Below, piece by piece: positions 9,485-21,850 of a DNA stretch of 64,000 nt. The position numbers and the translations under genes were made by a program. Position 1 is the stretch's first letter, and each line of letters starts with the position of its first letter. The notes below the pieces were generated by a model. That model was given only the letters and a program-made list of their open reading frames with translations, did not search any database and was not told where the DNA came from. This DNA is from Phoronis australis (lineage: Eukaryota > Phoronida > Phoronidae): positions 62,518 through 126,517 of the forward strand of contig NMRA01000165.1 in the NCBI GenBank assembly GCA_002633005.1, read 5' to 3'.

Positions 9485-10837
9485 TATTATATTAGAAATG
9501 CTATAATATTGTTGGTTTCCTGTGTAAATCACTACAGTGTGTAGTTGAAGTGACGTTAATGACAACATGTTGACTACGTTTTGAGAAAATCACAATATAG
9601 TATGTGTATTATAACTCTCAATGTTTTTAATGTCACATTTAACTCGAGATCATGAACTGATGATGCAGGTGAGCTTAGGACCAATACTACAAAACAGAAG
9701 AGTCAAACACAACGTACATTCAAGCCACACGGTGCCACAAGTCAATCTGTTCATCTCTGTATCGATGTTATCAGTAAAAATCAAGTAAAATCCCACCCGT
9801 TTTTATCAGCACACCAGTTTACACAATTTCTGGCCAATTTTTTTATCCCAGACGTTTATGAGTGAGAATCTTTGAATCATCTCGTGAAGTGTTGCCGCAC
9901 TCCCCTCTGTCACCATGGGCAAGCTCATCATCATTCTTTGACTACACTGGCTATTTGTTTTTTCCTTTTGCTGTCACAATTTTACAAGAAGATTCTACAC
10001 TCGCTTTCATCTCGGTGCTGCAACAATTTGTTTACCCCTGGCTGACAGGTCAAATGGAACAACTCCTGGGTGAGTCTTCAGTTTATAAACCCTTGTTCTC
10101 AGTGGTTTGTTCTAAAAGTTGATGCCTGGCCTGTATTTTTCAAAACCCTGGTCAGGTGTACCTTCACGTCGTGGGTAACATGTTCGTTGAAGCTCGCCAG
10201 TGAACTTGTTTCCTATAATGAGAATAAATTCGTTTGTGAGACTAAACTTGAATTATGCTTGATGTACATGTAGTGCTCATGGCAATTTAATTGAAATATG
10301 CTATGTTGTTGTTTAGTTTTGATACGAAAGTAACACAATAACCACACAAAATTGCACCACACTTATTTTGTAACCTTTTTCACGTTTTATAAGTAAAAAG
10401 TTCATTACTGTTCGACACACCACAATGCGTTCCCGATCGCATAAAGAAACACAAATTCGCATCTTTCAACAGAAAATCGTCGAAAAATCAGAGATCCTGA
10501 CAAGACTACAAAAAACAGGCGTTGCGTTATATTTTCACACCTCATTTCTTCATAACTCTATGGTCAATTTATTGATTTAGTGCCAAAAATAACGGCAATT
10601 TGCCAAAATGACATTCAAATCACCTTCGGCTTAAGCGATGCCTCGGTCAACGTAACTTTTTTTTCCTATAATTGGGAGAGACACTAGCCTAAACCTCTAC
10701 GTGCCCTTCCTAAATGTGTTACGCCAAGTCATGTCTCTGTTTTCACTTTGGAAGTAAAAAAAAACAAATTTACTCACCTTGCCTGGCTTCTCTTCTCGCG
10801 CCAAATTTCGTTCTCGATCGCCTTGGTTGGCGGGTTG
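9485..10837. other. No recognisable gene or element
   Basis: Open frames here are short, lack protein-like composition and overlap each other. I found no RNA gene and no repeat matching other parts of the window. Confidence 0.45.
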
Positions 10838-11117
10838 AAATATCGTTTTTGTGGAAATTATGCGTCTTATTTTTCATAGCGTGTAAATGTCGCTGCAATG
10901 CCCTTTGCTGAACATGCCATTGTTGCGCGTGCTCCTTTAAGTATTCTACTTTCATGTTCGATGACGTCAGCCGCTGAGTGGTGTAGTGGTAAAGTCGGCA
11001 ACTCGAAACTCTTGAGGCCCTGGTTCGAATCCGGCCTCGGTTTCCCGCGAAATTGTTATCTCACTAGGTTATTACACGGTTGTATCTGCCATTCGAGACT
11101 AATATCGTGGTATAAAA
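10838..11117 (+). repeat. tRNA-derived SINE-like repeat, copy 1 (truncated)
   Basis: Contains a polymerase III A box (TGGTGTAGTGG, about 10,980) and a perfect B box (GGTTCGAATCC, about 11,023-11,033), a GATGACGTCA site just upstream, and a tail ending GTGGTATAAA. The same module is in the two minus-strand copies that follow. It meets copy 2 tail to tail, so together they form an imperfect palindrome of about 560 bp centred near 11,117. Confidence 0.65.
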
Positions 11118-11118
11118 T

Positions 11119-11735
11119 AGTTTATACCACAATATTAGCGTCAAATGGCAGATAAAACCGTGTAATAACACATAACGTTATCTCACTAGTGAGATAACGA
11201 TTTGGCTGGAAACCGAGGACGGAGTCGAACCCGATCGCCGACTTTAACCACTACACCACGCACAGACTGACGTCATCAAGAGTGAAAATAGAATACTTAT
11301 ATGAGCACGCGCAATAATCGCACGTTCAACAAACCGCATTGTACTGTACTGTACGCTGCGAAAAATAAGACACATAATTTCCACAAAAAATTATATCTTA
11401 ATTCAGTGAAAATTTTCTCTCATGTCCTCTTACTTGTAAATTACCGATCTCCAGTTTGAATGCGGGTATCGTGTCGTCAGGATCATTGACTTGATAATTA
11501 TATTCAGTTACCAGTGGTAACCTACTTTAGCAGACGATAATTTCCCGGTCGAAGCTTAGCGTGTAAAAAACGTGTTCTAAGTTATAATAGTTGCTTAACC
11601 TTAATTTAGAGATTCACTTCATTTCTATTTTGTTTTAATTTCCAATTGGTTTTGAGTATAAGCATTCTTTGACAAAAATAGCTCGGCTTTTCTTAAAAGG
11701 TCACGACCTCCGACCCCGGACCTCTTGACGCCCCT
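11119..11735 (-). repeat. tRNA-derived SINE-like repeat, copy 2
   Basis: Starts TTTATACCAC (the tail end on the plus strand) and carries the tRNA-like part at about 11,200-11,275, with the B box (GGTTCGACTCC on the minus strand), then the TGACGTCA site and about 430 bp of body ending near CACGACCTCCGACCCC. Similar over its whole length to copy 3 at 12,121-12,725. Confidence 0.65.
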
Positions 11736-11820
11736 CGGGCGATAATTCTCCAAAATCCACTCGGGCTCTAGATAACGGGGGATAACGACTTCGCCATGTA
11801 ATAATCTATATATATCTCCA
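11736..11820. repeat. Arm of a dispersed palindromic repeat
   Basis: CCCCTCGGGCGATAATTCTC and the following bases to about 11,800 are the reverse complement of 12,842-12,900. They end in ATGTAATAATCTATAT, as does the block ending at 12,960. Confidence 0.6.
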
Positions 11821-12120
11821 TTAAATAAAAGGCGAAAAGGTGTTTTTTCAGAAACGTAAAAAGCCTGTGATGTAAAATTTACATACGTTTTCTAAGACTT
11901 TTTAAAATCGGACGATGTGGGAAATATCGCAACATAGAAGAAGAGGTCGATGGATGTCAGGAAGCCAGTGCAAGCTTTTACGCACTTCGAGCAATTGTGA
12001 GTGACTGAATATTTTACATGTAAATCAGTAAGATCGCGCAATACTCGTGATGCGTTCCTATCAAGAAAGACTAACTCGGAAATGACAACGCAGTCTTCTG
12101 ATCATGCACCCACGACACTA

Positions 12121-12730
12121 ACCATTCTTTATACCACATTATTAGCGTCAAATGGCAAATACAACCGTGTAATAACCCATAAAGTGAGATAACGATTTGG
12201 CGGGAAACCGAGGACGGGGTCGAACCCGGGACTCTGAAATTGCTGGCCGACATTACCTCTACACCACGCAGCGACTGACGTCATCAAGAGTGAAAATACA
12301 ATACTTAAATGACCACGCGCAATAATCCCATGTTCAACAAACGGCATTGTACTGTACTTATACGCTATGAAAAATAAGATACATAATTTCCATAAAAATG
12401 ATATCTTAATTCAGTGAAATTTTTCTCTCATGTCCTCTTACTTGTAAATCACTGATCTCTAGTTTGAATGCGGGTATCGTGTCGTCAGGATCTTTGACTT
12501 GAGAATTATATTTAGTTACCAGTGGTAAACTACTTTAGCAGACGATAATTTCCCGGTCGAAGCTTAGCGTGAAAAAACGTGTTTTAAGTTATAATAGTTG
12601 GTAAACCTTAATTTATAAATTCAATTTATTTCTATAATATTTAAGTTTTCAATTGGTTTTGAGTAAAAGCATTATTTGACAAAAATAGCCGGGCTTTTCT
12701 CAAAAGGTCACGACCTCCGACCCCCGGCCT
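12121..12730 (-). repeat. tRNA-derived SINE-like repeat, copy 3
   Basis: The best-preserved copy. On the minus strand the A box reads TGGTGTAGAGG and the B box GGTTCGACCCC (about 12,220-12,280), preceded by TGACGTCA. The tRNA-like part is internal, not at the 5' end as in most SINEs, with about 450 bp of unrelated sequence upstream of it. Confidence 0.68.
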
Positions 12731-12837
12731 CTGACATAGAAAGTAGTTACAAAGCCGTGGAGAGTCAGAAAAGGTAAATCGATTCATTGCAATGTTTCTC
12801 GTTTAGTATGTGGTATAAATAGAGTATTACATGTTAT

Positions 12838-12960
12838 CAGCCGTTATCCCCCGTTATCTAGAGCCCGAGTGGATTTTGGAGAATTATCGCCCGAGGGGCG
12901 TTAGCCCTGAGGGTGATAATTCTCCAAAATCCACGACTTCGCTATGTAATAATCTATATT
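12838..12960. repeat. Strong hairpin/palindromic repeat
   Basis: Arms 12,869-12,892 and 12,911-12,934 are inverted copies matching at 23 of 24 positions around an 18-base loop. The preceding 12,842-12,868 has its reverse complement at about 11,770-11,800. Probably a foldback MITE. Confidence 0.65.
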
Positions 12961-14754
12961 TCTTTACTAGTTTATTACTTGCTGTCGCTTTAAAATGATA
13001 TGAAATTAGATTAAAAACTTAGGTAATTAGAGAATATTGTGTGAAATTTGTTGTTTACGACTGTGAATACTTTGAATTTTCAAGAACCGTAATTTTATGA
13101 GTTTTCTTGTCAAAATGTGTAGATGATAGGACCAAATTTTTAAGCCACAAAACAAAGAGCTCGAAAGCAGTGTAGGCAGCACTTCTAATATCAAGTTTTA
13201 AATAAGCACAGATTGCAGATATATTTTATTTGATGAAATAGAAAATTACCTGACTTTGAAATAAATATTTAGAAATGAGTTCAGTCTATTTCTAAATAAA
13301 TTTTCTAGTTGTGAAAATCAACTAAAGGCGCAAGGCTATTTCTAAAGCGAAAATAACGACTGAGGCCTTGCTCATAGAACTGCAGTTTGGTAAGCAAATG
13401 CAAAAGCGCGTAGATTTTTGTCAATTATAGACAGGATCACAAAAGAACACTAGGTAAGTCACAGTGACAGCTAATAGCGATGCAATGATGGCGTTGAATA
13501 TCACATTTATGTGAACCTTAGTATGTACAATTAAACTCACAGACTCATCGATGGATAACAACATACTGGTCAATTAACACAAATATATACATCCACCTCA
13601 TAAATCCACCTCATAAACCCAATACCTGTCAGACTTTTGCTTCCAAGTCCCAAAATCACAAACTAAAGACTAGAATCAATCGAGTTCGCAGATGTGAATT
13701 TTTTTCGTTTAAGTAGGAACGCAAACTTGCCATATTAAAACTCAAAAAATGAACCAAAGCAATAGTTTGCAAATTGGACCTGCATGGGTATTTAAACTGA
13801 AAGCACAGGAATATTGGGCCGCACGACACTTAAATTCAATAGAATCTTATTATTACCTACCATGTTTAAATATCACAAATAAACGTTCAAGTTCCGGTTT
13901 TACCTTAATGTACATGTATGTATGTCTCCCTGGTTATAATGAACTATCAATATAGCATACACAGTCCAAAAGACCCAAAGCACACTAATATTGGTGCGTA
14001 CAACAATCAAGTACATGTACAACTTTACTTTATTAAAATGTACCATGTTTAGAATGTTAACTACAAAATAAAATGCAAACTTTCAACTTCCAAATTTTCC
14101 TAATATAAGTCTACCCTGGTTACAAGAAACTATCGGGTAAGATAGTAATTTCAGAGATGTACTTATTAACGAGGTTCCAGTGTAGAATAGAATAAACTTG
14201 ATGATGATTCGCCAGGCCTCAGGCCCACAACCACATTTCAACAGTATATATACAAAGTCAACAGGTACACAGTGAATTTATGCACTCATTATTTCATCTC
14301 TGACTGACATAGTTTTTGATATGAAGTTTGCAAAACTTTTCAAAATCCGAACAAAGCTGGTTTTGAAGTGTTTCTCAAACTCCGAATCATTTCGCTGCAG
14401 ATAACATTTCCTCAAATCCTACAAGACTGGACACTTGAATCAAAAAATGAATCTCCGTCTCTATCTCATTTGTATTACACATGGAACATATCCTTTGTTC
14501 ACGTGGTACATTTTTCTTCTCCCTATTTCAATTCCAAGAGGGTGTGCTGAGCATCTAATGTTAGCAATGGAAATATTTCCTTTAAAGACAAATTGCAACA
14601 TAAGTATTCTTCGCATAATAAACTGATTTGAAGTTTCTAAAAAAAAATATCCGGCTGACATCGTTGGTAAGTAGCCCTGCACGTCTTTCCTTTCATTTCT
14701 TTCATTTCGTGCGTCCCTGAGGATGGGCATGAGCTGTTTTACAACACTTCTTGT
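12961..14754. other. AT-rich DNA without recognisable genes
   Basis: No frame has protein-like character, and I see no RNA gene. Short open frames at 13.7 and 14.4-14.7 kb overlap on both strands and have no family motif. Confidence 0.5.
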
Positions 14755-14946
14755 GGCGCTTTTTATTGCCCATCTTACTAGAGATTAACATTTTATGTTA
14801 TTTACCTGTATTCATTATATTCTAATCGTATTAGTCATAATAAATTAACTTACATCGCCTACCTCGGTCTCCTTTTCATCTCTGGTAACGAGCTTGCGAC
14901 GCACTTATCATTTATCTATTATTCGGGACATATGTCGATCATAAAT
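14755..14946 (+). repeat. Direct repeat, copy 1 of 2
   Basis: Runs from GGCGCTTTTTATT to ATGTCGATCATAAAT and is repeated with about 90% identity by eye at 15,287-15,479. It contains CATAATAAAT, a polyadenylation-like signal, and ends in the same 70 bp. The spacing of 532 bp would suit the two ends of a very short LTR element, but no TG...CA ends were found. Confidence 0.65.
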
Positions 14947-15286
14947 GGTATTTCATTCGTTAAATATATTTATGTGAGCATATGGACCCGCCTTACTCCT
15001 TTTCCCCCTCATCTCGGTCTATTCCATTATTCCCTTGTGTAGGACTACACGTCGTTTTTCCAGCCTTCGCATTGGTCTGCTGTTATCACGTGCTTCGAGT
15101 TTGGTTAGCTCTTGGCTCTTATAGGCTGATGATTGTCACGTGTCTTCAGGGGCGTTTTTCTTTGTTATTGTAACCTCGCTTTCAGTTCACTTTGTTCCGG
15201 CCACATTGTTGTACGTCAAAAACTCATTCAATTTTCCCACCCTCTTCCTCCCAGTTTTCGTCATTCTCTCGTACTTCCACGTGGCC

Positions 15287-15479
15287 GGCGCTTTTTATTT
15301 CCCATCTTACCAGCGATTACCTATTATACGTTATTTACCTGTATTCATTTTATTGTAACTGTACTAGTCATAATAAATGACCTTATATCGCCTACCTCGG
15401 TCTCCTTTTCATCTCTGGTAACGAGCTTGCGACGCACGTATAATTTATCTATTATTCGGGACATATGTCGATCATAAAT
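15287..15479 (+). repeat. Direct repeat, copy 2 of 2
   Basis: Second copy of the 192-bp repeat at 14,755-14,946. The 340 bp between the copies are CT-rich and lack credible coding sequence; the long hydrophobic frames there come from T-rich composition. Confidence 0.65.
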
Positions 15480-16003
15480 AGTTATAAACAGTTAGGCAGT
15501 TGCTTGTGTATGGTAATGGTTCCCAGTTGTAGAATAGGTAGTACGGGTTCCAGTTCGTTGTGAATTGTGATGTAGTATTTTGTTAGGCCTGTAATATAGT
15601 CATTGTCGCGGGTCTTTCTAACGCTCTGATATATAGTGTCTGTTAATTAATTGCCGATTACTCGGACTGTGCTTTTTATTTCTTGTAGATAACCACTTGT
15701 TTGGTTTCACTTCTTCAACGCTTGTTCGGTTTCACTTTTTAACCCTTCTTCAGTATCTCTTTTTAACGCATGTTTCGGACATTTTTTCCATCGCCTGTAA
15801 CTCTATCGTTTCCCAATTCTGCACCGAATAAAGTGTGCTGTACAATCGGCCTCTCCAGTTATATTTTTCAACTCATCCCTGTAGCCAGACGCTGCTACAC
15901 TTTTAAAATAATGTGAGCGGAGTCTGCACTTAGTGACTGACGTGTGTATGCGTATCATATCTAATAAAATACCTCAACACTATCGTTAATACGATTCAGA
16001 TAG
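15480..16003. other. Gene-free stretch with LTR-like 3' end
   Basis: An AATAAA at about 15,826, followed by a CT-rich run and a CTGCTACA end near 15,899, looks like the end of an LTR. No partner was found, so it is not called as one. Confidence 0.3.
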
Positions 16004-18665
16004 TCTTTCGAAAAACGTAAATATGACACCTCCAGTATCCCTGTAGAACATAGTAATAATGTGACATTTAATGAAGAAATTTTATGTTTAATTGATTCAT
16101 TATTGTTATCCTATGAACATCAGAACCAACTTGACATTGTGTATCAGTCATTTGCTGACCTATTAATTAAGGAAATGGAATATTTGCTGGACTACAAGGA
16201 TTATTATCCGAGTCGTAAACTAAGAAAGCACTTTAAAAGGAAGCAGCCTTACTGGAATTCGGAACTTAATGATTTGTGGAAAAAATCGAAAGACATTGAG
16301 AAACAACTTTCAAGAAGTCAAAGAGGACGCGGGAACTGGTCACATTATAAACAACTATTTCTGTCTGCTCAATATACATTTGACAAGAAACTAAAATGCG
16401 CGAAACGCTCATACCAGTTAAAGGTTCAGAAGAATCTGAATACTGAAAATCCTAAGCAATTCTGGGCATATATTAAGAAACTGGGACCAAAACAGTTTAG
16501 CGAAATTCCCCTGGAAGTCCTGGATTCAAATAATGAAATTAACTCTGACAAAAATTTCGTTCTAAATAGATGGAAAACTGATTACGAACAATTATTTAAA
16601 TGCACTTCTGAAAATACACTATTTGATGAAGAATTTTATTTGAAAACCTTGAATTTGCGCAAGCAGCTAGAAAATGATTGTTCTAATACTGCTGATCATG
16701 ACTTAAATTGTGAAATCTGTATTGATGAGGTTAGAAATGCAGTTATGAAAACAAAGAATAACAAAGCCGTCGGCTATGACTGTATATCTTATGAGGTGTT
16801 AAAATTCGACACTATTGTTGTTTTTCCAACCCAATTGTTCAATGAATCTTTTAAACGTGGACTAATGCCTTCTGACTGGTATAAGGCACTTATAATCCCA
16901 ATACCTAAGAATTCTACAGACGACCCTAGGTTACCTTTGAACTACCGTGGGATTAGTCTTTTTTCCAATATTTATAAAATCTTCAGTGCTGTGTTGAATA
17001 ATAGAATTTTGGGTTTCTGTAGACAGAACAATATTTTACTTTACGAGCAAAATGATTTTCGAAGCCAACGGTCTTGCATTGATCACTTATATGTCCTGTC
17101 ATCAATTATTCAAACAAGAAAGTCGACTAACCTTTCCACATTTGTGAAATTTGTGGACACGAAAAAAGCCTTTGACTGGACAAACCATGAACTTCTGTTT
17201 TATAAATTACTGCAAAATAATATTAATGGTAGAATGTATGATGCAATTTGTATGATTTACAGAAGTCCGTTGAACTGTATACGATTAAATGGCACTCTGT
17301 ATAGTGGTTGGTTCACTCCTGAAAATGGTGTCCTTCAGGGGGACGTTTTATCACCGACACTCTTTGCATTATATATAAATGACTTAGCTCTGGATATTAA
17401 AAAACTGGGTAAAGGTGTCCAATGTGGCCCGAACAATATTTCAGTGCTTCTTCACGCCGATGATATTGCACTTTTGTCTGAGAATGAAAACGACATGCAA
17501 GATATGTTGAAGGTTTTAAACAACTGGTGAAAAAAGTGGAGAATGGTTGTGAACATGGCAAAAATTAATGTTGTCCATTTTCGAGCTAAGTCTATGCCTA
17601 GAAGCAATTTTGAATTTAGTTTGAACAGTGTCATCAGTTATAAATCCTCATCCAAATATTTATGCTGTATTCTAAGTCAACTCATTGAGTCAGACTTCAA
17701 AGAAAGTTTGAATACGTTATCTGAAGCTTCTGGTAGAGCGTTAGGGAAGATATGCTCAACGTTCCGTGATAACAAGAATCGAGGATTCGAAACGTTTAAA
17801 ACATTATTTAATTCGTGTGTGGCACCAATTGTGGATTACGGGTCATCTGTTTGGGGTTACAAACATTTTTGTAATGTTGAAAATATCCGAAACAGAACGA
17901 TGCGTTTTTATTTAGGGGTCAACCGATTTACAGTCAACCATGCTGTTAGTGGCGATATGGGGTGGGACTCCACCGGAAATAGATTTAAATTGAATATGCT
18001 GCGTCTTTGGAACAAACTGGTAACCACAGGTGGTGATAGGTTATTGAAGAAGGTATTTCTATGGGACTACTCTGTTGGTAGAAAGGGTTGGATAGACGGA
18101 ATCAAAAATTTGCTTAACATAACTGACATGCAATCCTGTTTTCAAAATTTGACTACTTCTAACATAATAGATGCTAGAAACAAACTATTTGAATACGCGA
18201 AACATGCTTGGGCTGAATCTGTTGTAACTAAACCGAAGTTAAGAACCTACATTTTATTTAAGCACGAGTTTTTAACTGAGCCGAATGTAAAGATTAATTG
18301 ATATCGTTCTGAGCGGTCTCTTTTGGCTCAGCTTAGAGCAGGAAATCTCCCGTTGCACTTGGATTCTGGTCGTCATGTAAACACTCCTGTAAGTGAAAGA
18401 CTTTGCTTGTGTTGTGACTCTGGCTTTGTGGAGGATGAGCTCAGTACACTTTGTGTTTGATTGTTCTCTTTATAACTCACGGAGGTCTATTCTGTTTAAT
18501 AATGTTTCACTTCAAGTCCCGAACTTTGTAGATTTCACCAGATTAGGTACGTTAAAACTGCTATTTCAGTATTTCCCTAGGCAATTTGCCAAATATATGA
18601 AATCTGCTTTTGAACTAAGAAACCGACGCATTTATGGTAGGCCTACATCTGAGTTGTGTGGTTAA
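16004..18665 (+). pseudogene. LINE ORF2 (reverse transcriptase), lightly damaged
   Basis: The frame is open from 16,004 to a TGA at 17,528-17,530. The RT motifs are in order: KTKNNKAVGYDCISYEVLK, PIPKNS...NYRGISL, FVDTKKAFDWTNHE, GVLQGDVLSPTLFALYIND and LLHADDIALLSE, where the usual YADD is HADD. After the TGA the same frame continues for 250 codons (MAKINVVHFRAK...), then a TGA near 18,299 and a frameshift near 18,455. A C-terminal cysteine cluster (LCLCCDSG...VEDELS...) is partly frame-shifted. Damage is light, so the copy is fairly young. It would copy its RNA into a nicked chromosomal target. Confidence 0.82.
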
Positions 18666-18770
18666 AGTGACTAATAAGCCCAAATGGGTTGTGTACTTAC
18701 GAATGCTATACCTATAACTGTTTGATATAATTGTACTTGTCACTATAATAAATAAATACTATTACTACAC
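16004..18770 (+). mobile_element. 5'-truncated non-LTR retrotransposon (LINE)
   Basis: Holds a reverse transcriptase, a C-terminal cysteine motif and a short 3' UTR ending in AATAAATAAATA at about 18,750-18,760. The endonuclease part is absent, as usual for a 5'-truncated LINE. It is on the plus strand, unlike the CR1-like LINE at 21.9-25.8 kb, and belongs to a different family. Confidence 0.85.
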
Positions 18771-19756
18771 GCTTAACAGCGGTGTATCACAAAAGGCCCA
18801 CCATCGTGTACTGCTTGTGCGGTGTACTTAGTTGTTGTGGCCTAAAATTGATAAAAGTTTCCTCTTGTAAAAACATCATTGCTTGCAAAGCATTCCAATA
18901 CGGAAACCAAGGTTTTCTTCCAACGTTAACAATAAATTATATTGGTATACATGCAGCAACGCGCTGGTCCATGGGGGAATATGGAAATTTAAAAAGTCCA
19001 TGAGTTTAGATGGAGAAAGATGGCACGAAATTATCGGATTGAAAATTTGTCTCAGGCTTCCAAAATTGAATAGAGGGGACTTAATTTTCAATCAAAGTAG
19101 CGGAGGTTCCAGTCTTTGGAGCTGTGTTTAACTGGTTCTTTTCAACTTTTTTATGGTAGGTCTATGATCTTGGAATTAAACTAACAACAGCAAAGTCTAA
19201 ATAACCAGCAATAAAAAGGTTATAAGTCCAATTTTTTGGATTCAACAATATTTTTCAAAGCCGGCACATGAATAAGGGCTGGGTTGCATTAAACTTTAAA
19301 ATGCTGGATAAGTTTATCAATGGATTTTACATGACGTAAAATAACTTGTTTGACAACGTGACGCGTGATGATGTCATTGCCGGTTTTTACCAGTGTATCA
19401 CCTTGATACAACGGGTCTTGATGGTACGGAGCTCCCCTTTACATGAGTAAATTTGATTTTCTCCGTTGGCATTTTGATCATGAAGATTAGCTAAGAAGAC
19501 ATGTTGTTCACATTGTCCTGTATTAGCTTAATAAATTCTGAAAACTAAAAACAATATTCAATGTCGCACGCCTACACACGGGCGTACAAACACCACACAA
19601 ACAGAGCCTCATTACCTATTTTACTTTGTTTCGGGATAAAAAACGACTTTGAAAGTGTTCTTGATTTCTCAAACAACCTACAAAGTCGATTAAAATAGTG
19701 CATGCGATACAACATTCGTTTCATTATATACTGGGTAAAATATACCTGAATAATAG
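18771..19756. other. No recognisable gene
   Basis: AT-rich; short overlapping frames without motifs at 18.8-19.1 kb. Nothing matches other parts of the window. Confidence 0.45.
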
Positions 19757-20533
19757 TTAAAAACAGAACTCAATCAACGAAATATCTATGACATTTCTGT
19801 TGAATTCGCCGTTGTCCTTCAGTTCATAAAAAATGTTCATCCAAAATTGGGCACAATGTTTACGCAAGATACTCCAACAGAACTCAATCTGTTTTGTTCT
19901 GATTGTTTCCAAGATGGAATTTTTTTTGCCAGCAACTGCATTAGGGCAATTCCGTCGCATAAACGTGCATTTGTTGCACGACCACGTTCTCGGTACCGAA
20001 ATCTGCCCTCACCACTCTTGGGCACACACTACTGTCGCGCATTGCGTGCATGTAATAACCAACATTTGGATCGCTGCTTATTGTGTTCGCTTCCAACCAC
20101 AATATCTTTCAGTGGAAAACCTTTCTATGCAGCCATTGATACACATTCCAAAATACTAATCAGTTTATCTCAATAGTCAATATGCCACATAAAATTAGGG
20201 CTTCTTACTCGACCCGCGCGTCTCTGCAGCCTCTTCCTTGCCCTCCATCGTACTCCATCGGGATCTAAGATACCTAACAAATGGTGGGAGGTTTCCCTGT
20301 CAATATCCAGCCCATTTTGCATCCACCGATAACCATCCTGATGCCTGTTCTTCACCAAAGCAAGCAACGTCTACAATACTTGTGTACTTCTTGCGCCGAA
20401 ACAACCCTATGTTTGCCGCTGAAGAGTTCGCCTGCTTATAAACATGATTTACTGATAACGACACAAAAATCTCGTCATAGATAATGCCCAAATGAAAATA
20501 TACACGGATAATCTCCCTCATTCTCTCTGACAA
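19757..20533 (-). pseudogene. Integrase-core-like protein gene, decayed
   Basis: Minus-strand pieces in several frames line up as one protein. REIIRVYFHLGIIYDEIF is a helix-turn-helix-like start; LFRRKKYTSIVDV follows; then GYRWMQNGLDIDRET, LLGILDPDGVRWRARKRLQR and SPNFMWHIDY (the first catalytic Asp of a DDE core). Further on, IEFCWSILRKHCAQFWMNIF and FNRNVIDISLIEFCF resemble the end of the same family. It is found in many cnidarians, molluscs and fish as a single long 'integrase core domain' protein of transposon origin. Frameshifts and stops (for example just after WHIDY) show a pseudogene. Confidence 0.55.
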
Positions 20534-21039
20534 CTATGAAGCACAACCGATTGTGTATAAAGCCTAACTTCAACGGAATTTCGTTAAAATAGATGTATTA
20601 GGCTAACCAGATAGTCCCAGCAGAGCCTTAATAGAATAAGAACACGCAAGTTCAATCAAGCAAATGTGAGCCCTTCAAATGAAAAGTGAAGCTGCCTTTT
20701 CGTGTCATGTTGCGTCACTGCGAGATCAGTAATCTGTAGTAACAGAATGGCAATCCCTATAAACAGAACCAATTTTTATTTTTTCGTGACACAAATGGGC
20801 CTTCGTAGTAAAGTGTTATTGCCGACACAAATTTCATACACCAGTTGACCCGAGGTATGCAAACAGGACAAGTCGGTGAATTTTTTGAGATAACGTCAGC
20901 ATAGCATGACAACTCCTTTTTATTTATTATTAATATGATTATTTTCCTTACATTCGGATATATTTAGCACATACATGTAAAAGCATATTCTCTATTCAGT
21001 TTTCCTTCTTCGAGCATAATTGTTCAACTCTTCTTTATT
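20534..21039. other. No recognisable gene
   Basis: No coding or RNA signal. Homology to the second half of the window starts at its right edge. Confidence 0.4.
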
Positions 21040-21321
21040 CAATATTACTTATTTATTGACAAATGATCTGTTAAGTAAACTAGTATGTTATTGCAGTAAA
21101 AATCTGAAACCATACTTTGTTGTCTTTCCAGCTGAATACCACCATAATGTTGACTTTTAACAATAAATAGCATTTAAAAAATTAGCATTTAGAAAATGCG
21201 CCAGTATGTACAGGCACAGATGTTTACTACAGTTTATGGGCTGGAAATTACATTTAACGGGGTCTTGCTCGCACTGGACAATGCGGCCACTCACCACTGA
21301 TGAAAGCCGCTCACATTGTTG

Positions 21322-21850
21322 AACTGCTGTACGTGAACTTGAATCCTGCTTAATCTCAAGATTAAGCGGAAGTGAGAGTTGCGTGAACTTGGAATACGCG
21401 AGGCAACTTGACAAGTTCACTCAAATAATCACGTTCATGTTCATAAAAGTTTGCACTGCACTATATCAAGTTACATTTGAATAAAATAATGTCAAGTTTA
21501 ACCAATCTTTTCAACTACGGGCGATCAGTTTTCGATCAAATACAATAATCGATTTAGCCGTTCACATATTCCTCCGGTTCATGGACACAACGAAGTTACG
21601 GTAAAGTAGAAAATGGTTGATCGTGAGGCCAATAAGTACAAAAATTCTTTTCAATGAACAAAAATTTCACCTTTTTGCCTTAAACTGAGAATATTGAATT
21701 CTGAGTTCACGCATATGCGATCTTGAGATTAAGCAGGATTCCAAGTTCACGCACAGCACCAGTTGAAGACTTGCGATTGTGGTCATTACTTCCGACTCGG
21801 CATTTGTCCTTTAAACCCTGTGGTCACCAGTGATCATGTCGAGTGAACGA
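21322..21850. mobile_element. MITE-like insertion private to unit A
   Basis: Absent at the matching place in unit B (about 44,622). Inverted repeats of about 40 bp: AACTGCTGTACGTGAACTTG at 21,326 and its near reverse complement ending ACAGCACCAGTT at about 21,766, both containing a 'CCTGCTTAATCTCAAGAT' core. About 85 bp more on the right (to 21,850) also has no match in unit B. TGAAC flanks both sides. No coding capacity. Confidence 0.6.

Noticed and set aside
9862-10273. Small coding exons
   Set aside because: Two overlapping frames with cysteine- and phenylalanine-rich shadow composition, no splice context and no motif.
10975-11050. Working tRNA gene
   Set aside because: A and B boxes are good, but the flanks do not pair as an acceptor stem by eye and the same module recurs in two larger repeats, so a SINE-like origin is preferred.
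15133-15477. Hydrophobic protein of 114 residues
   Set aside because: It overlaps two other frames and partly lies in the direct repeat; hydrophobicity follows from T-rich DNA.
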